Positions 1-6,914 are shown, counted from the stretch's first letter. The stretch: 7,558 nt of DNA from Chryseobacterium gleum (GCA_945883885.1 CAMCYM010000080.1:1-7558), one strand, 5' to 3'. The notes: a model not told the origin generated them from the letters alone. Made by a program: numbers and translations.

Positions 1-2003
1 GCGGCGTGTGGTCCGTCGAGTCCGGCGCTCCCGTTTGGCGGGCGGTGGTGCGCTGCCCCGGTGCGCTGGGCATCAGCCTGCGCTTCGACCGGTTCATCGT
101 GCCCAAGGGCGGTCAGGTATTTGTGTGGGCCATCGACCGCTCTGGCTACCTCGGCGCGTTCGACCACCGCAGCATGAAGCCGTCGGGCGGACTGGCGGTC
201 GGGCTCCTCGCAGGCGAAGAGCTTGTCGTCGAGTACCGCGGCCCGCGCGGCACCACCCAGGATGCGGTCGAGTTGCACATCGACCAAGTGGTCCACGGGT
301 ACCGCGGCCTGGAATCCGCACCCGCAGCTGCAGAGGCCGCTGCGGACCGCGGGCCCTACGGCACCTCGGGCGCCTGCAACATCAACGTCAACTGCCCGGA
401 AGGCGCATTGTGGGCCACCGAAAAGCGGAGCGTGGCCCTCATCCTCGAAGGCGGGTTCGCCGTGTGCAGCGGCGCGCTGGTCAACAACACCGCAAACGAC
501 GGCACGCCTTACTTCCTCACTGCGAACCACTGCCTCGGCAATCCCGGTAACTGGGTGTACGTGTTCAACCACGAGTCCGCCACCTGCGCCGGCTCGACGG
601 GCCCGACGAACAACACGGTCAGCGGCGGTGCCCTCGTCGCGAACAACGGCGGCAGCGACTTCGCGCTCATCCTGCTCGACGAAACCCCGCCGGCGGCCTA
701 CAACGTGCAATACGCCGGTTGGGACGCTTCGGGCGCACTTCCCGCAAATGCCACGGGCATCCACCATCCATCCGGCGATGTGAAGAAGATCTGCTTCGAC
801 GAAGACGGACCTACCCAGGCGAACCAAGGCGGCGCGGCCGTGTGGTACATCAACCAGTGGGAAGCAGGCGTGACCGAAGGCGGTTCCTCCGGCTCGCCCC
901 TGTTTGACCCAAACCACCGCATCATCGGCCAGCTCTACGGCGGATTTGCCGCCTGCGCCGGCGCCGTCAACAACGGCCAAGCGGACTGGTACGGCCGTTT
1001 CAACGTCTCCTGGAATACGGGCAACACGGCGGCGACGCGGTTGCGCGACTGGCTCGACCCGTCGAATTCGGGGGTGACGGCGATCGACGGATGGCCGGAC
1101 GGCGCCGTAAGCTATGCGAACGACGGCGCCGTGGGGATCACGGGGTTGCCGGACAACGTCGTCTGTGGCGGGGGCACAATCACGCCGTCGGTGACGCTGA
1201 CGAACTTCGGGACCGAGTTGCTCACGTCGGCGACGCTGACCTGGTCGCTCAACGGGGCGCCGCCGGTGGAGGTGGCGTGGTCGGGGAGTTTGGCCCAGTT
1301 CGCCGCGGTGTCGGTGGCGTTGCCGGAGATGGCCCTGGCGGACGGGGTGAACACGCTGGACGTAGCACTCACGGCCGCGAACGGGCAGACGGACGAGAAC
1401 GGCGCGAACAACCTCGCCTCCGCGGAAATCAGCGCGTTCGCCGGGCCGACGTTCACGTACCAGCTCGTGCTGACGCTCGACGATTACGGCAGCGAGACGA
1501 CATGGCAGGTGCGCCGGCTGGGCCAAATCATCTACACCGGCGGCCCCTACCAGGACGACCTCGGCGGTACGCAAGTTGTTGTGGATCTATGCCTCGAAGA
1601 CGGTTGCTACATCCTCGAAGTGGAGGACAGCTGGGGCGACGGGATGTGCTGTGAATACGGCAACGGAGGATGGCAGTTGCAGGGTCCAGACGGGGTGTCG
1701 GTGGCCACGGGGGGCACCTTCACAGACTCTGAGACGGAGCAATTCTGCACGCCGGAGGTGGGGGTGTTCGAGGGAGGCGCCGAGGGCTCCAGTTTCAGCG
1801 TGGTGCCAAACCCGACCTCGGGGGTGTTCCGCGTGGACGGGGACCTGCCCGTCGGGGCGGAGGTCACGGTCTGCGATGCGGCAGGCCGGGCGGTGGCGCG
1901 CGGCGTGGGGCGCACCTTCGACCTGGGGGGCATGCCGGCCGGGGTGTACGTCGTCCGCGTGGCGGGCACGGGCCAGGTGGCGCGGGTGCTGCTGGACCGC
2001 TGA
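1..2003 (+). CDS. Secreted trypsin-fold serine endopeptidase (lysyl-endopeptidase-like) with T9SS sorting domain, 5' partial
   Basis: The reading frame is open to the left edge, so signal peptide and prodomain start are missing; the first possible start in view is a GTG at 6, which I do not take as real. Numbering from that GTG: residues 1-100 resemble the beta-rich region before the peptidase in Bacteroidota homologues. The chymotrypsin-fold domain spans about 115-365, with catalytic His175 (LTANHC), Asp218 (GSDFALI) and Ser295 (GGSSGSP), and Cys pairs as in Achromobacter lysyl endopeptidase. A CARDB-like beta-sandwich follows (about 377-475). Then comes a Cys-rich module (483-581, with SWGDGMCCEYGNG) common in Bacteroidota secreted proteins. 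The end (597-665, FSVVPNPTSG...) is a type A T9SS sorting domain. The protein should be exported by Sec, then moved over the outer membrane and released or anchored by T9SS. Lysine specificity is inferred from family only. The stop overlaps the next gene by 1 nt. Confidence 0.9.
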   Translation, partial: GVWSVESGAPVWRAVVRCPGALGISLRFDRFIVPKGGQVFVWAIDRSGYLGAFDHRSMKPSGGLAVGLLAGEELVVEYRGPRGTTQDAVELHIDQVVHGYRGLESAPAAAEAAADRGPYGTSGACNINVNCPEGALWATEKRSVALILEGGFAVCSGALVNNTANDGTPYFLTANHCLGNPGNWVYVFNHESATCAGSTGPTNNTVSGGALVANNGGSDFALILLDETPPAAYNVQYAGWDASGALPANATGIHHPSGDVKKICFDEDGPTQANQGGAAVWYINQWEAGVTEGGSSGSPLFDPNHRIIGQLYGGFAACAGAVNNGQADWYGRFNVSWNTGNTAATRLRDWLDPSNSGVTAIDGWPDGAVSYANDGAVGITGLPDNVVCGGGTITPSVTLTNFGTELLTSATLTWSLNGAPPVEVAWSGSLAQFAAVSVALPEMALADGVNTLDVALTAANGQTDENGANNLASAEISAFAGPTFTYQLVLTLDDYGSETTWQVRRLGQIIYTGGPYQDDLGGTQVVVDLCLEDGCYILEVEDSWGDGMCCEYGNGGWQLQGPDGVSVATGGTFTDSETEQFCTPEVGVFEGGAEGSSFSVVPNPTSGVFRVDGDLPVGAEVTVCDAAGRAVARGVGRTFDLGGMPAGVYVVRVAGTGQVARVLLDR

Positions 2004-3208
2004 TGGAGGTTTGGGCTGCTGTGGCCGCGGTGGCTGTGGCAGTGGGGGTGGGGAGTGAGGTGCTGCTCGGGTGGGGGGTGCGCCGCGCGGTGCGCGCGGT
2101 TTCTGCTGCTGCGCGGGGTTCCGGGGTTCAGGTGCCGCTCGAACCGGGGCGGCCAGAGGTCACGGTGGTGGTGTGCATCCGCAACGGGGCGGACGAGGTG
2201 GAGGCGTGGGCCGACGCGGTGAATGCGTGCCGGGGCGTGGCGTTCGAGGTGGTGGCCGTGGACGACGGCAGCCGCGACGGCACGCCGGAGCGGTTGGCGG
2301 CTGCGGCGGCGCGTTGGGAGCCGGGGAGGTTCCGGACCGTGCGGATGGAGGGGACGGCGCCGGGCAAGCGGGAGGCGCTGGCGGCCGGGGTAGAAGCGGC
2401 GCGCGCGGAGGTGGTGTTAGCGACCGACATCGACTGCCGCCCGTTCGGTCCGACGTGGGTGGAGGCGATGACGGCCCCGATTCGAAAGGGGGCTGCGGAG
2501 GTGGTGGCGGGGGTGAGCTTGCCCGTAAGGAGGGAGGGGTCGGCGACAAGGGGCTTCGTGCGGTGGGTGCAGCTCGCCGACGACCTGCGGATCGCGCGCA
2601 GCTATGTGGCAGCAGCCGGGTGGGGCCGTCCGTACATGACGGTCGGGCGCAACGTGGCCTTTCTGCGCGAATTGGCCGTGGCCGTGCCGGGGGTGGCTCC
2701 GCCCGGTGTGGCCTCGGGCGACGATGATCTCACGCTGCAGGCGTGGCTGCGTGCGCGCCCCGGGTTGCGCGTTTTGGCCGACCCTCGGCCTGAAGCATCG
2801 GCTGGAACGGCTCCGGCGGGCGACCTGCAGGCGTGGGCGCGCCGCAAGCTCCGGCACCTGAGCACGGCGCCGTTTTATCCTCCCGCTGTATTGCTGCGAC
2901 TGGCTGTGCCTTCGGTGGCATTCACGGTGGCGGCCGCGGTGGGCGTTGTCCACACCGGGCTGGGGATAGTCGCGGCAGTGGCGGTTGTGGTGTGGCTGGT
3001 GCAGACCTGTACCTTGCGCGCGTTCGCCTGCCTTGCGGGTCTGGACGGAGGTTCGGTTTGGGCCGGCGTAGCTGGCCCCGCCGCCGCAGCAGGACTTGGG
3101 TTCCTGAAGGCGGTAACTGCAATCCATCCAGGCATTTGCAAAGGGCGAACACCCACCGAACCGCTCAAATCTACCCGGCGCAGGCCGGCCGACGACCCAT
3201 GGACGTGA
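2003..3208 (+). CDS. Membrane-associated family 2 glycosyltransferase
   Basis: A 401-residue GT-A fold glycosyltransferase that would transfer a sugar from a nucleotide-sugar donor at the inner membrane; donor and acceptor cannot be read from sequence. An N-terminal hydrophobic helix (about 3-25) is followed by the GT2 core: VTVVVCIRN near 50, DDGS at 87-90, the metal-binding DxD in TDID (Asp142 and Asp144), MTVGRN near 213, GDDD at 239-242, and QAWARRKLRH at 276-285, the counterpart of the (Q/R)xxRW-like motif of processive and ceramide-type GT2 enzymes. Two or three hydrophobic segments lie between about 292 and 370, so the protein is probably anchored at both ends. The ATG at 2003 sits in TGATG with the protease stop; the 3' end overlaps the sigma gene by 10 nt. 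From memory, flavobacteria often have this GT next to an ECF sigma gene. Codons are strikingly G-ending (GTG, GCG). Confidence 0.88.
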   Translation: MEVWAAVAAVAVAVGVGSEVLLGWGVRRAVRAVSAAARGSGVQVPLEPGRPEVTVVVCIRNGADEVEAWADAVNACRGVAFEVVAVDDGSRDGTPERLAAAAARWEPGRFRTVRMEGTAPGKREALAAGVEAARAEVVLATDIDCRPFGPTWVEAMTAPIRKGAAEVVAGVSLPVRREGSATRGFVRWVQLADDLRIARSYVAAAGWGRPYMTVGRNVAFLRELAVAVPGVAPPGVASGDDDLTLQAWLRARPGLRVLADPRPEASAGTAPAGDLQAWARRKLRHLSTAPFYPPAVLLRLAVPSVAFTVAAAVGVVHTGLGIVAAVAVVVWLVQTCTLRAFACLAGLDGGSVWAGVAGPAAAAGLGFLKAVTAIHPGICKGRTPTEPLKSTRRRPADDPWT

Positions 3209-3807
3209 ACCCGAACCTCAGCGAAAAGGCCCGGCGCGACTACCAACTCGTGTTGCGGGCCACACGCGAGAACGACCAAAAAGCCTACGCCCAGCTCATG
3301 TCCCTCTACCGGGACTCCATCTTCCACCTCATTCACCGCATGGTGTTTGACGCGGACGATGCGGACGATTTGACGATCGAAACCTTCAGCAAGGCGTTCC
3401 AAAGGCTGGAACAGTACACCCCCGCCTTCGCCTTCTCTACCTGGCTCTTCAAGATTGCGTCGAACCACGCCATCGACTTCATCCGCAAAAAGCGCATCAA
3501 GGCGATGTCCCTCGACGCCGGGTACACGAACGAAGACGGCGATTCGATGGAAATCCACGTCCGCGACAACAACCCGGATCCGTTTGAGTCGCTCGAGCGC
3601 AAAGAGCGCGAGCTCAAGATGCGCGAGGTGGTCGCTGCGTTGAAGCCCCGGTACCGCCGTTTGGTCGAGTTGCGGTACTTCGAAGAGCAGAGCTACGAGG
3701 AAATTGCCACGGAACTCGACCTGCCCCTCGGCACGGTCAAGGCCCAACTCTTCCGCGCCCGCGACATCCTTCTCCAGGCCTTGCGCGAGACGCGTCCTAC
3801 GATTTGA
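3199..3807 (+). CDS. ECF-type RNA polymerase sigma-70 factor
   Basis: A 202-residue sigma factor with only regions 2 and 4, as in the ECF group. Region 2 is at about 30-100 (YAQLMSLYRDSIFHLI, then DADDLTIETFSKAF for core binding and FSTWLFKIASNHAIDFIRKKR for -10 recognition). The linker at 101-140 is acidic. Region 4 is at about 141-200, with a helix-turn-helix around 162-186 (SYEEIATELDLPLGTVKAQLFRAR) that would read the -35 element. The ATG at 3199 is chosen because it starts a normal N-terminus (MDVNPNLSEKARRD); the frame is open much further upstream, but that part is only a shadow of the glycosyltransferase. ATG and the upstream TGA overlap in ATGGACGTGA. No anti-sigma gene is adjacent, so how its activity is controlled is unknown. 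It overlaps the rsmG start by 4 nt. Confidence 0.93.
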   Translation: MDVNPNLSEKARRDYQLVLRATRENDQKAYAQLMSLYRDSIFHLIHRMVFDADDADDLTIETFSKAFQRLEQYTPAFAFSTWLFKIASNHAIDFIRKKRIKAMSLDAGYTNEDGDSMEIHVRDNNPDPFESLERKERELKMREVVAALKPRYRRLVELRYFEEQSYEEIATELDLPLGTVKAQLFRARDILLQALRETRPTI

Positions 3808-4472
3808 GCCCCGCCGCCCCCCTTTCTCCGGCGCACCCCGAAGGGTCCGCCGAGGTTCCCAGCCTTTCGCCGGCAGCCCTGGCTTCCCTCGCCGCGCTGG
3901 AGCCGCTCTATGCCGAGTGGAATGCAGCAATCAACGTGATTTCCCGCAAAGACTTCGCGCACTTTGAGTTGCACCACGTACTGCACAGCCTCGCCGTGCA
4001 TCGCTACGTCGCCTTTGCGCCGGGCAGCCGGGTGCTCGATGTGGGCACCGGAGGTGGATTTCCGGGCATTCCGCTCGCCATTGTCTGTCCAGAAACGGAG
4101 TTCGTCCTCGTCGACAGCATCGGCAAGAAAATCAAGGTTGTGCAAGCTGTTGCCGCAGCCCTTGGCCTCAAAAACGTCAAGGCCCGCCACGCCCGTGCCG
4201 AAGAAATCCGGGGTCCGTTCGATTTCGTGGTCAGTCGTGCGGTCGCGCGTACAGCCACGTTGCTGCCGTGGGTGTCGCGTTCCGTGAACCGCACGCGGGA
4301 GCTTTCCGCCGTCCCGAACGGCATCCTGCTGCTCAAAGGCGGCGATCTCGCGGGCGACTTGGGCGCGGAGTTCGCCGAAGCGGGCGGTGCGCACCGGGTG
4401 GTCCCGGTCTCGGACTACTTCGCAGATGCGCACTTCGAACACAAGTACCTGGCGCACTTCTTACCCCGCTGA
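3804..4472 (+). CDS. rsmG: 16S rRNA (guanine-527-N7)-methyltransferase RsmG (GidB)
   Basis: A 222-residue SAM-dependent methyltransferase that adds the N7 methyl group to G527 (E. coli numbering) in the 530 loop of 16S rRNA; loss in other bacteria gives low-level streptomycin resistance. Family hallmarks seen: YAEWNAAINVISRKD near 35-50, the SAM-binding loop VLDVGTGGGFPG at 77-88, LVDSIGKKIKVV from about 102 (acidic residue for SAM ribose), and SRAVA from 144. The length is close to the family norm of about 205-215. The start is a TTG at 3804 inside TTGA, overlapping the sigma stop by 4 nt; no in-frame ATG exists before the conserved region, and a later start would cut the conserved YAEWN helix. 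The tight overlap suggests coupled translation with the sigma gene. A bidirectional terminator lies about 30 nt downstream. Confidence 0.95.
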   Translation: MSPAAPLSPAHPEGSAEVPSLSPAALASLAALEPLYAEWNAAINVISRKDFAHFELHHVLHSLAVHRYVAFAPGSRVLDVGTGGGFPGIPLAIVCPETEFVLVDSIGKKIKVVQAVAAALGLKNVKARHARAEEIRGPFDFVVSRAVARTATLLPWVSRSVNRTRELSAVPNGILLLKGGDLAGDLGAEFAEAGGAHRVVPVSDYFADAHFEHKYLAHFLPR

Positions 4473-4503
4473 TTTTCAGCGTGTTCTCGTGCTGGCCAAA
4501 AAC

Positions 4504-4538
4504 AAAGGAAGGGAACCCCTTTGGGCCCCCTTCCTTTT
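4504..4538. terminator. Bidirectional intrinsic terminator after rsmG
   Basis: A perfect 10-bp inverted repeat, AAAGGAAGGG (4504-4513) with CCCTTCCTTT (4528-4537), encloses a 14-nt loop that can form its own small CCC/GGG stem. On the + strand the stem ends in CCTTTT. On the - strand it ends in CCTTTGTTTTT, an even better U-tract. It should end the protease-GT-sigma-rsmG transcript and could also stop - strand transcription running past the response regulator gene. Confidence 0.75.
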
Positions 4539-4736
4539 AACCTGCAAGAAATTGAAACCAACACAGTTTGACCGTGTCTGCCCATAAGACGGAGGTCGTT
4601 CTGTAGGGTTGCCTCCTTTTTCCGAAAAAAGTTTGAAAGCCCATCTTTCAGGATGCGTCACCAAGCCTTGAGGTGTTGCTATCGGTACAACCTAGGTGCT
4701 GCTCGAACTCAAACCGAACCAATTTCACCCTCCGAA
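4539..4736. other. Gene-poor, AT-richer spacer between rsmG and the response regulator
   Basis: I see no convincing protein gene on either strand; the short frames here lack homology I recognise. Structured spots: a weak 5-bp stem GGAGG (4591-4595) with CCTCC (4612-4616) followed by TTTTT, which could be a second terminator or the end of a small RNA; and a clean 6-bp hairpin TGAAAG/CTTTCA with a CCCAT loop (4634-4650). No TAnnTTTG promoter box was found pointing at these, so a small RNA gene is not claimed. Base composition is clearly poorer in G+C than the flanking genes. Confidence 0.45.
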
Positions 4737-4779
4737 AAACTCAAACTCAAACTCAAACTCAAACTCAAACTCAAACCTC
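4737..4779 (-). repeat. Tandem hexanucleotide array (GAGTTT)6 just after the response regulator stop
   Basis: Six perfect copies of AAACTC on the + strand (4737-4772), i.e. GAGTTT on the - strand, with a degenerate unit (AAACCTC, 4773-4779) on the gene side and a stray partial unit at about 4704-4714. In the sense of the response regulator gene the array starts 3 nt after the TAG stop, so it lies in the 3' untranslated part of that transcript. One frame would read as a Glu-Phe dipeptide repeat, which I regard as a by-product of the period of six. Confidence 0.92.
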
Positions 4780-4782
4780 GCC

Positions 4783-5499
4783 CTACAAACTAAACCGATA
4801 CCCCACGCCCCGCACCGAGAAAAAGTGAACCGGGTGGGGAGGATTCGGTTCGAAGTACTTGCGGAATCCGAGTATGAAGTTGTCGACCGTCCGGGTGCTG
4901 GGGTATACGTCGTAGCCCCACACTTTTTCAAGGATTTCCTCCCGCGAGACCACTTCACCGGCGCGGGAAGTTAGCAGCCGCAAAAGCATGGCTTCGCGTT
5001 TTGAGATGGCGCGTTCTTCGCCGGTACAGGTGACGATGCGGTAGGCTGCAAAGTCGATACGGCAGCCTTTCCCGAAAAGGAACTGAGTGACTTCGGGTGC
5101 CGGCGACGCATCCGGCAAGGCGAGGAGGCGCTTGACGCGGAGCAGCAGTTCCTCGAGTTCAAACGGCTTGCCGAGGTAGTCGTCGGCGCCGGTGCGCAGG
5201 CCTTCGACCCGGTCGGGGCCGGCGTTGCGTGCGGTCAGGAACAGGATGGGCGTCCGGTGGCCTTCGAGGCGGAGCGTGGTGCAAACCGCCAGTCCGTCGA
5301 GCTTCGGCATCATGATGTCAAGCACGGCGCAGTCGATGCGGCGGGTGCGCACCGCTTCGAGGGCGGAGGGCCCGTCTGCTGCCTCGACGACATGGTAGCC
5401 CTCGAGCTCGAAGTTGAGGCGCAGCATGCGGCGCAGTGCGGGATCGTCCTCGGCGAGCAGGAGGTGCGGACGGGAGGGGGAGGGGGGCGGATCGGGCAC
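4783..5499 (-). CDS. OmpR/PhoB-family response regulator (orphan)
   Basis: A two-domain regulator: receiver at about 12-125 and winged-helix DNA-binding domain at about 147-238 (numbered from the GTG at 5499). The receiver has acidic pocket Glu17-Asp18-Asp19 (LLLAEDD), phospho-acceptor Asp61 (VLDIMMP), switch Thr89 (LFLTAR) and Lys111 (LGKPF). The C-terminal domain has ISKREAMLLRLL, VSREEILEKVWG, RTVDNFILGFRKYF and SVRGVGYRF, typical of Trans_reg_C. No histidine kinase gene is adjacent, so its partner is unknown. Start choice is uncertain: an in-frame ATG at 5535 would give 250 residues, but its first codons run through a palindrome carrying the likely -7 boxes and it would share CATG with the divergent thioesterase start. 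I prefer the GTG at 5499 (238 residues), 11 codons before the conserved region. It may control the divergent menaquinone-type genes. Confidence 0.9.
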   Translation of the reverse strand: MPDPPPSPSRPHLLLAEDDPALRRMLRLNFELEGYHVVEAADGPSALEAVRTRRIDCAVLDIMMPKLDGLAVCTTLRLEGHRTPILFLTARNAGPDRVEGLRTGADDYLGKPFELEELLLRVKRLLALPDASPAPEVTQFLFGKGCRIDFAAYRIVTCTGEERAISKREAMLLRLLTSRAGEVVSREEILEKVWGYDVYPSTRTVDNFILGFRKYFEPNPPHPVHFFSVRGVGYRFSL

Positions 5500-5507
5500 G
5501 GTGGGGT

Positions 5508-5515
5508 TACTTTTG
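5508..5515 (+). promoter_or_regulatory. Bacteroidota-type -7 box TACTTTTG for the thioesterase-menF pair
   Basis: The + strand reads TACTTTTG, an exact match to TAnnTTTG. Transcription would start near 5520, about 14 nt before the ATG at 5534. The sequence upstream is G-rich and has no TTG at -33. It overlaps the likely start site of the opposite promoter. Confidence 0.5.
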
Positions 5516-5517
5516 GC

Positions 5518-5525
5518 CAAATTTA
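5518..5525 (-). promoter_or_regulatory. Bacteroidota-type -7 box TAAATTTG for the response regulator
   Basis: The - strand reads TAAATTTG, an exact match to TAnnTTTG. Transcription would start near 5513, about 14 nt before the GTG at 5499. No TTG sits at the usual -33 distance, which weakens the call. The box is one half of a dyad shared with the opposite promoter. Confidence 0.5.
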
Positions 5526-5533
5526 CACCCCAC

Positions 5534-5938
5534 ATGCAAGACGAACCGGTGCAAGAGCGGCGGCCGAACATCGCGGATGTTCTCGGTCTGGAAGTGCTGG
5601 AAGTCAGCGATGAACGGGTGACAGGGCGCATGCCGGTCGACCACCGCACCCACCAACCGTACGGCCTGCTCCACGGGGGGGCGAGTGTGGTGCTTGCAGA
5701 AACCCTCGGCTCCGTCGGCAGCCACCACATTGCCGCGCGCGAGGGCCGGCATGCAGTGGGTATCGAAGTGAATGCGAACCACTTGCGGGGCGTGCGGAGC
5801 GGCTGGGTCCACGGGACGGCGCGGCTGGCGCACCGGGGTGGGCGGTTGCACGTTTGGCACATCGACATCGTGGACGACGGGGGAGCGCTGGTGTGTACGT
5901 CGCGATTGACGGTGATGCTCGTCCCGGCCCATGGGTGA
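5534..5938 (+). CDS. PaaI/YdiI-family hotdog acyl-CoA thioesterase, probable DHNA-CoA thioesterase
   Basis: A 134-residue single hotdog domain, the usual size. The motif QPYGLLHGGASVVLAETLGS (41-60) closely matches E. coli YdiI/MenI, with His47 of HGG and catalytic Glu56 at the same 9-residue spacing as His54 and Glu63 there; VGIEVNANHLR and the GWVHGTARLAHRGGRLHVW strand also agree. Such enzymes hydrolyse 1,4-dihydroxy-2-naphthoyl-CoA to DHNA in menaquinone synthesis, or phenylacetyl- and other aryl-CoA esters. Overlap with an isochorismate synthase gene (8 nt, ATGGGTGA) makes the menaquinone role the better guess, so the product would be MenI-like. The ATG at 5534 is chosen because the upstream frame lies over the antisense regulator gene and the promoter dyad ends a few bases before it. 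A cytoplasmic tetramer is expected from the family. Confidence 0.9.
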   Translation: MQDEPVQERRPNIADVLGLEVLEVSDERVTGRMPVDHRTHQPYGLLHGGASVVLAETLGSVGSHHIAAREGRHAVGIEVNANHLRGVRSGWVHGTARLAHRGGRLHVWHIDIVDDGGALVCTSRLTVMLVPAHG

Positions 5939-6914
5939 GCCGCGGGTGTGGTGGAGGGCGCCGGGCGAGGACCGGGTCTGCACCTTGCGCTTTGATCCGC
6001 AAGGGGATGCGCATTTCCATTTCGGACCGTTTGCCGCCGGTGACGGGGCGCCGCTGTGTGCCTGGCGCGGGGTCGTCGAAGAGGCGGAGTGGCCGGAGCC
6101 GGGGACGCTGGGAGTGGCCGGTGCAGGCGGGATGGACCGGGCGGACCGCACGCGGCGAGGGGAGCATGAAGCGGCCATCGCCGAGGGGCTGAAGCGGATT
6201 GCGTCGGGCGAGCTCGACAAGGTGGTGCTGGCGCGGGTGGAGTTCGTGCCGGCGTCGGAGGCCTTGCCGCCGGAGGAGGTGTTTCGGGCCAAATGTGCCG
6301 ACCACCCGGACGCCTTCGTGTACCTCGTGGCCCATCCGGTGTGCGGGGTTTGGCTCGGCGCAACGCCCGAGCTCCTCCTCAAATCGGACGGCGCCACCTG
6401 CGAAACGGTCTCCCTCGCGGCCACCCGCCGCGCTGCCGACCGCGACCACTGGACGGACAAGGAACGCGCGGAGCAGGCGGTCGTCACCCGCTACATCGCG
6501 GACGTTTTGCGCGAGGCCGGCGCCGAATCCGTCCACGTCACCGAGGCCATCGACCGCATCTACGGACCCCTGGCCCACCTCGAATCGCGCATCCGCTTTG
6601 CCTTCGCGGGCGCCCTTCCGGACCTGGTGCGCCGACTTCATCCCACCCCCGCCGTCGGCGGATCGCCCCTCGCCGCAGCCCTGTCTCTCATCGCGCGCCT
6701 CGAGCGCCTCCCTCGCCGATACTATGCCGGCTTCCTCGGGGTCACCCTGCCGACCTCGTCGCGGTTCTATGTCAACCTCCGCTGCATGGAGTGGGTCGCG
6801 GGCGGTGTGTTGCTGCACGCGGGCGGTGGCATCGTTGCAGGCTCAGACCCGGCTTCAGAGTGGGAGGAGACAGAGGCGAAACTGGCGGCAATCCGGATGC
6901 GGTTGGTGAAGTAG
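5931..6914 (+). CDS. menF: Isochorismate synthase (chorismate-binding family), menaquinone pathway
   Basis: A 327-residue chorismate-utilising enzyme that would convert chorismate to isochorismate with Mg2+, the first committed step toward menaquinone. Visible motifs: LDKVVLAR with the general-base Lys97, GATPELLL with Mg-ligand Glu147, SLAATRRA (161-168), HPTPAVGGSP from His237, YYAGFLG near 265, and LHAGGGIVAGSDPASEWEET ending at 314 with the metal-binding Glu residues at 310-313. It is shorter at the N-terminus than EntC or MenF (about 390-430), as often in Bacteroidota. The usual Gly in the LAGTR motif is Ala164. ATG at 5931 overlaps the thioesterase stop by 8 nt, indicating coupling. A siderophore (EntC) or salicylate role is possible but no such genes are near. 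menD, often next, is absent; a repeat array follows instead. Codon choice switches from G-ending to C-ending near 6360. Confidence 0.9.
   Translation: MGEPRVWWRAPGEDRVCTLRFDPQGDAHFHFGPFAAGDGAPLCAWRGVVEEAEWPEPGTLGVAGAGGMDRADRTRRGEHEAAIAEGLKRIASGELDKVVLARVEFVPASEALPPEEVFRAKCADHPDAFVYLVAHPVCGVWLGATPELLLKSDGATCETVSLAATRRAADRDHWTDKERAEQAVVTRYIADVLREAGAESVHVTEAIDRIYGPLAHLESRIRFAFAGALPDLVRRLHPTPAVGGSPLAAALSLIARLERLPRRYYAGFLGVTLPTSSRFYVNLRCMEWVAGGVLLHAGGGIVAGSDPASEWEETEAKLAAIRMRLVK

Noticed and set aside
2417..3930. Long - strand frames under the glycosyltransferase and sigma gene
   Set aside because: No recognisable domains, low-complexity composition, and fully explained by well-supported + strand genes.
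4540..4575. Segment ending in ATTGAAACC that recalls the end of some CRISPR repeats
   Set aside because: It occurs once; no second copy or regularly spaced spacers are present and no cas gene is nearby.
4541..4621. Possible small RNA ending at a GGAGG/CCTCC stem with a T-run
   Set aside because: The stem is only 5 bp with a 16-nt loop and no promoter box was found upstream; mentioned in the spacer entry only.
4696..4974. Small frames over the first array reading Asn-Ser or Glu-Phe repeats
   Set aside because: They combine the hexamer array with the antisense of the response regulator; no domain or plausible start supports a protein.
5535..6818. Long - strand frames opposite the thioesterase and menF, one of them continuous with the response regulator
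   Set aside because: High-GC antisense shadows rich in Arg, Pro and Ala; the + strand genes have clear family motifs, and the regulator domain begins only after 5499.
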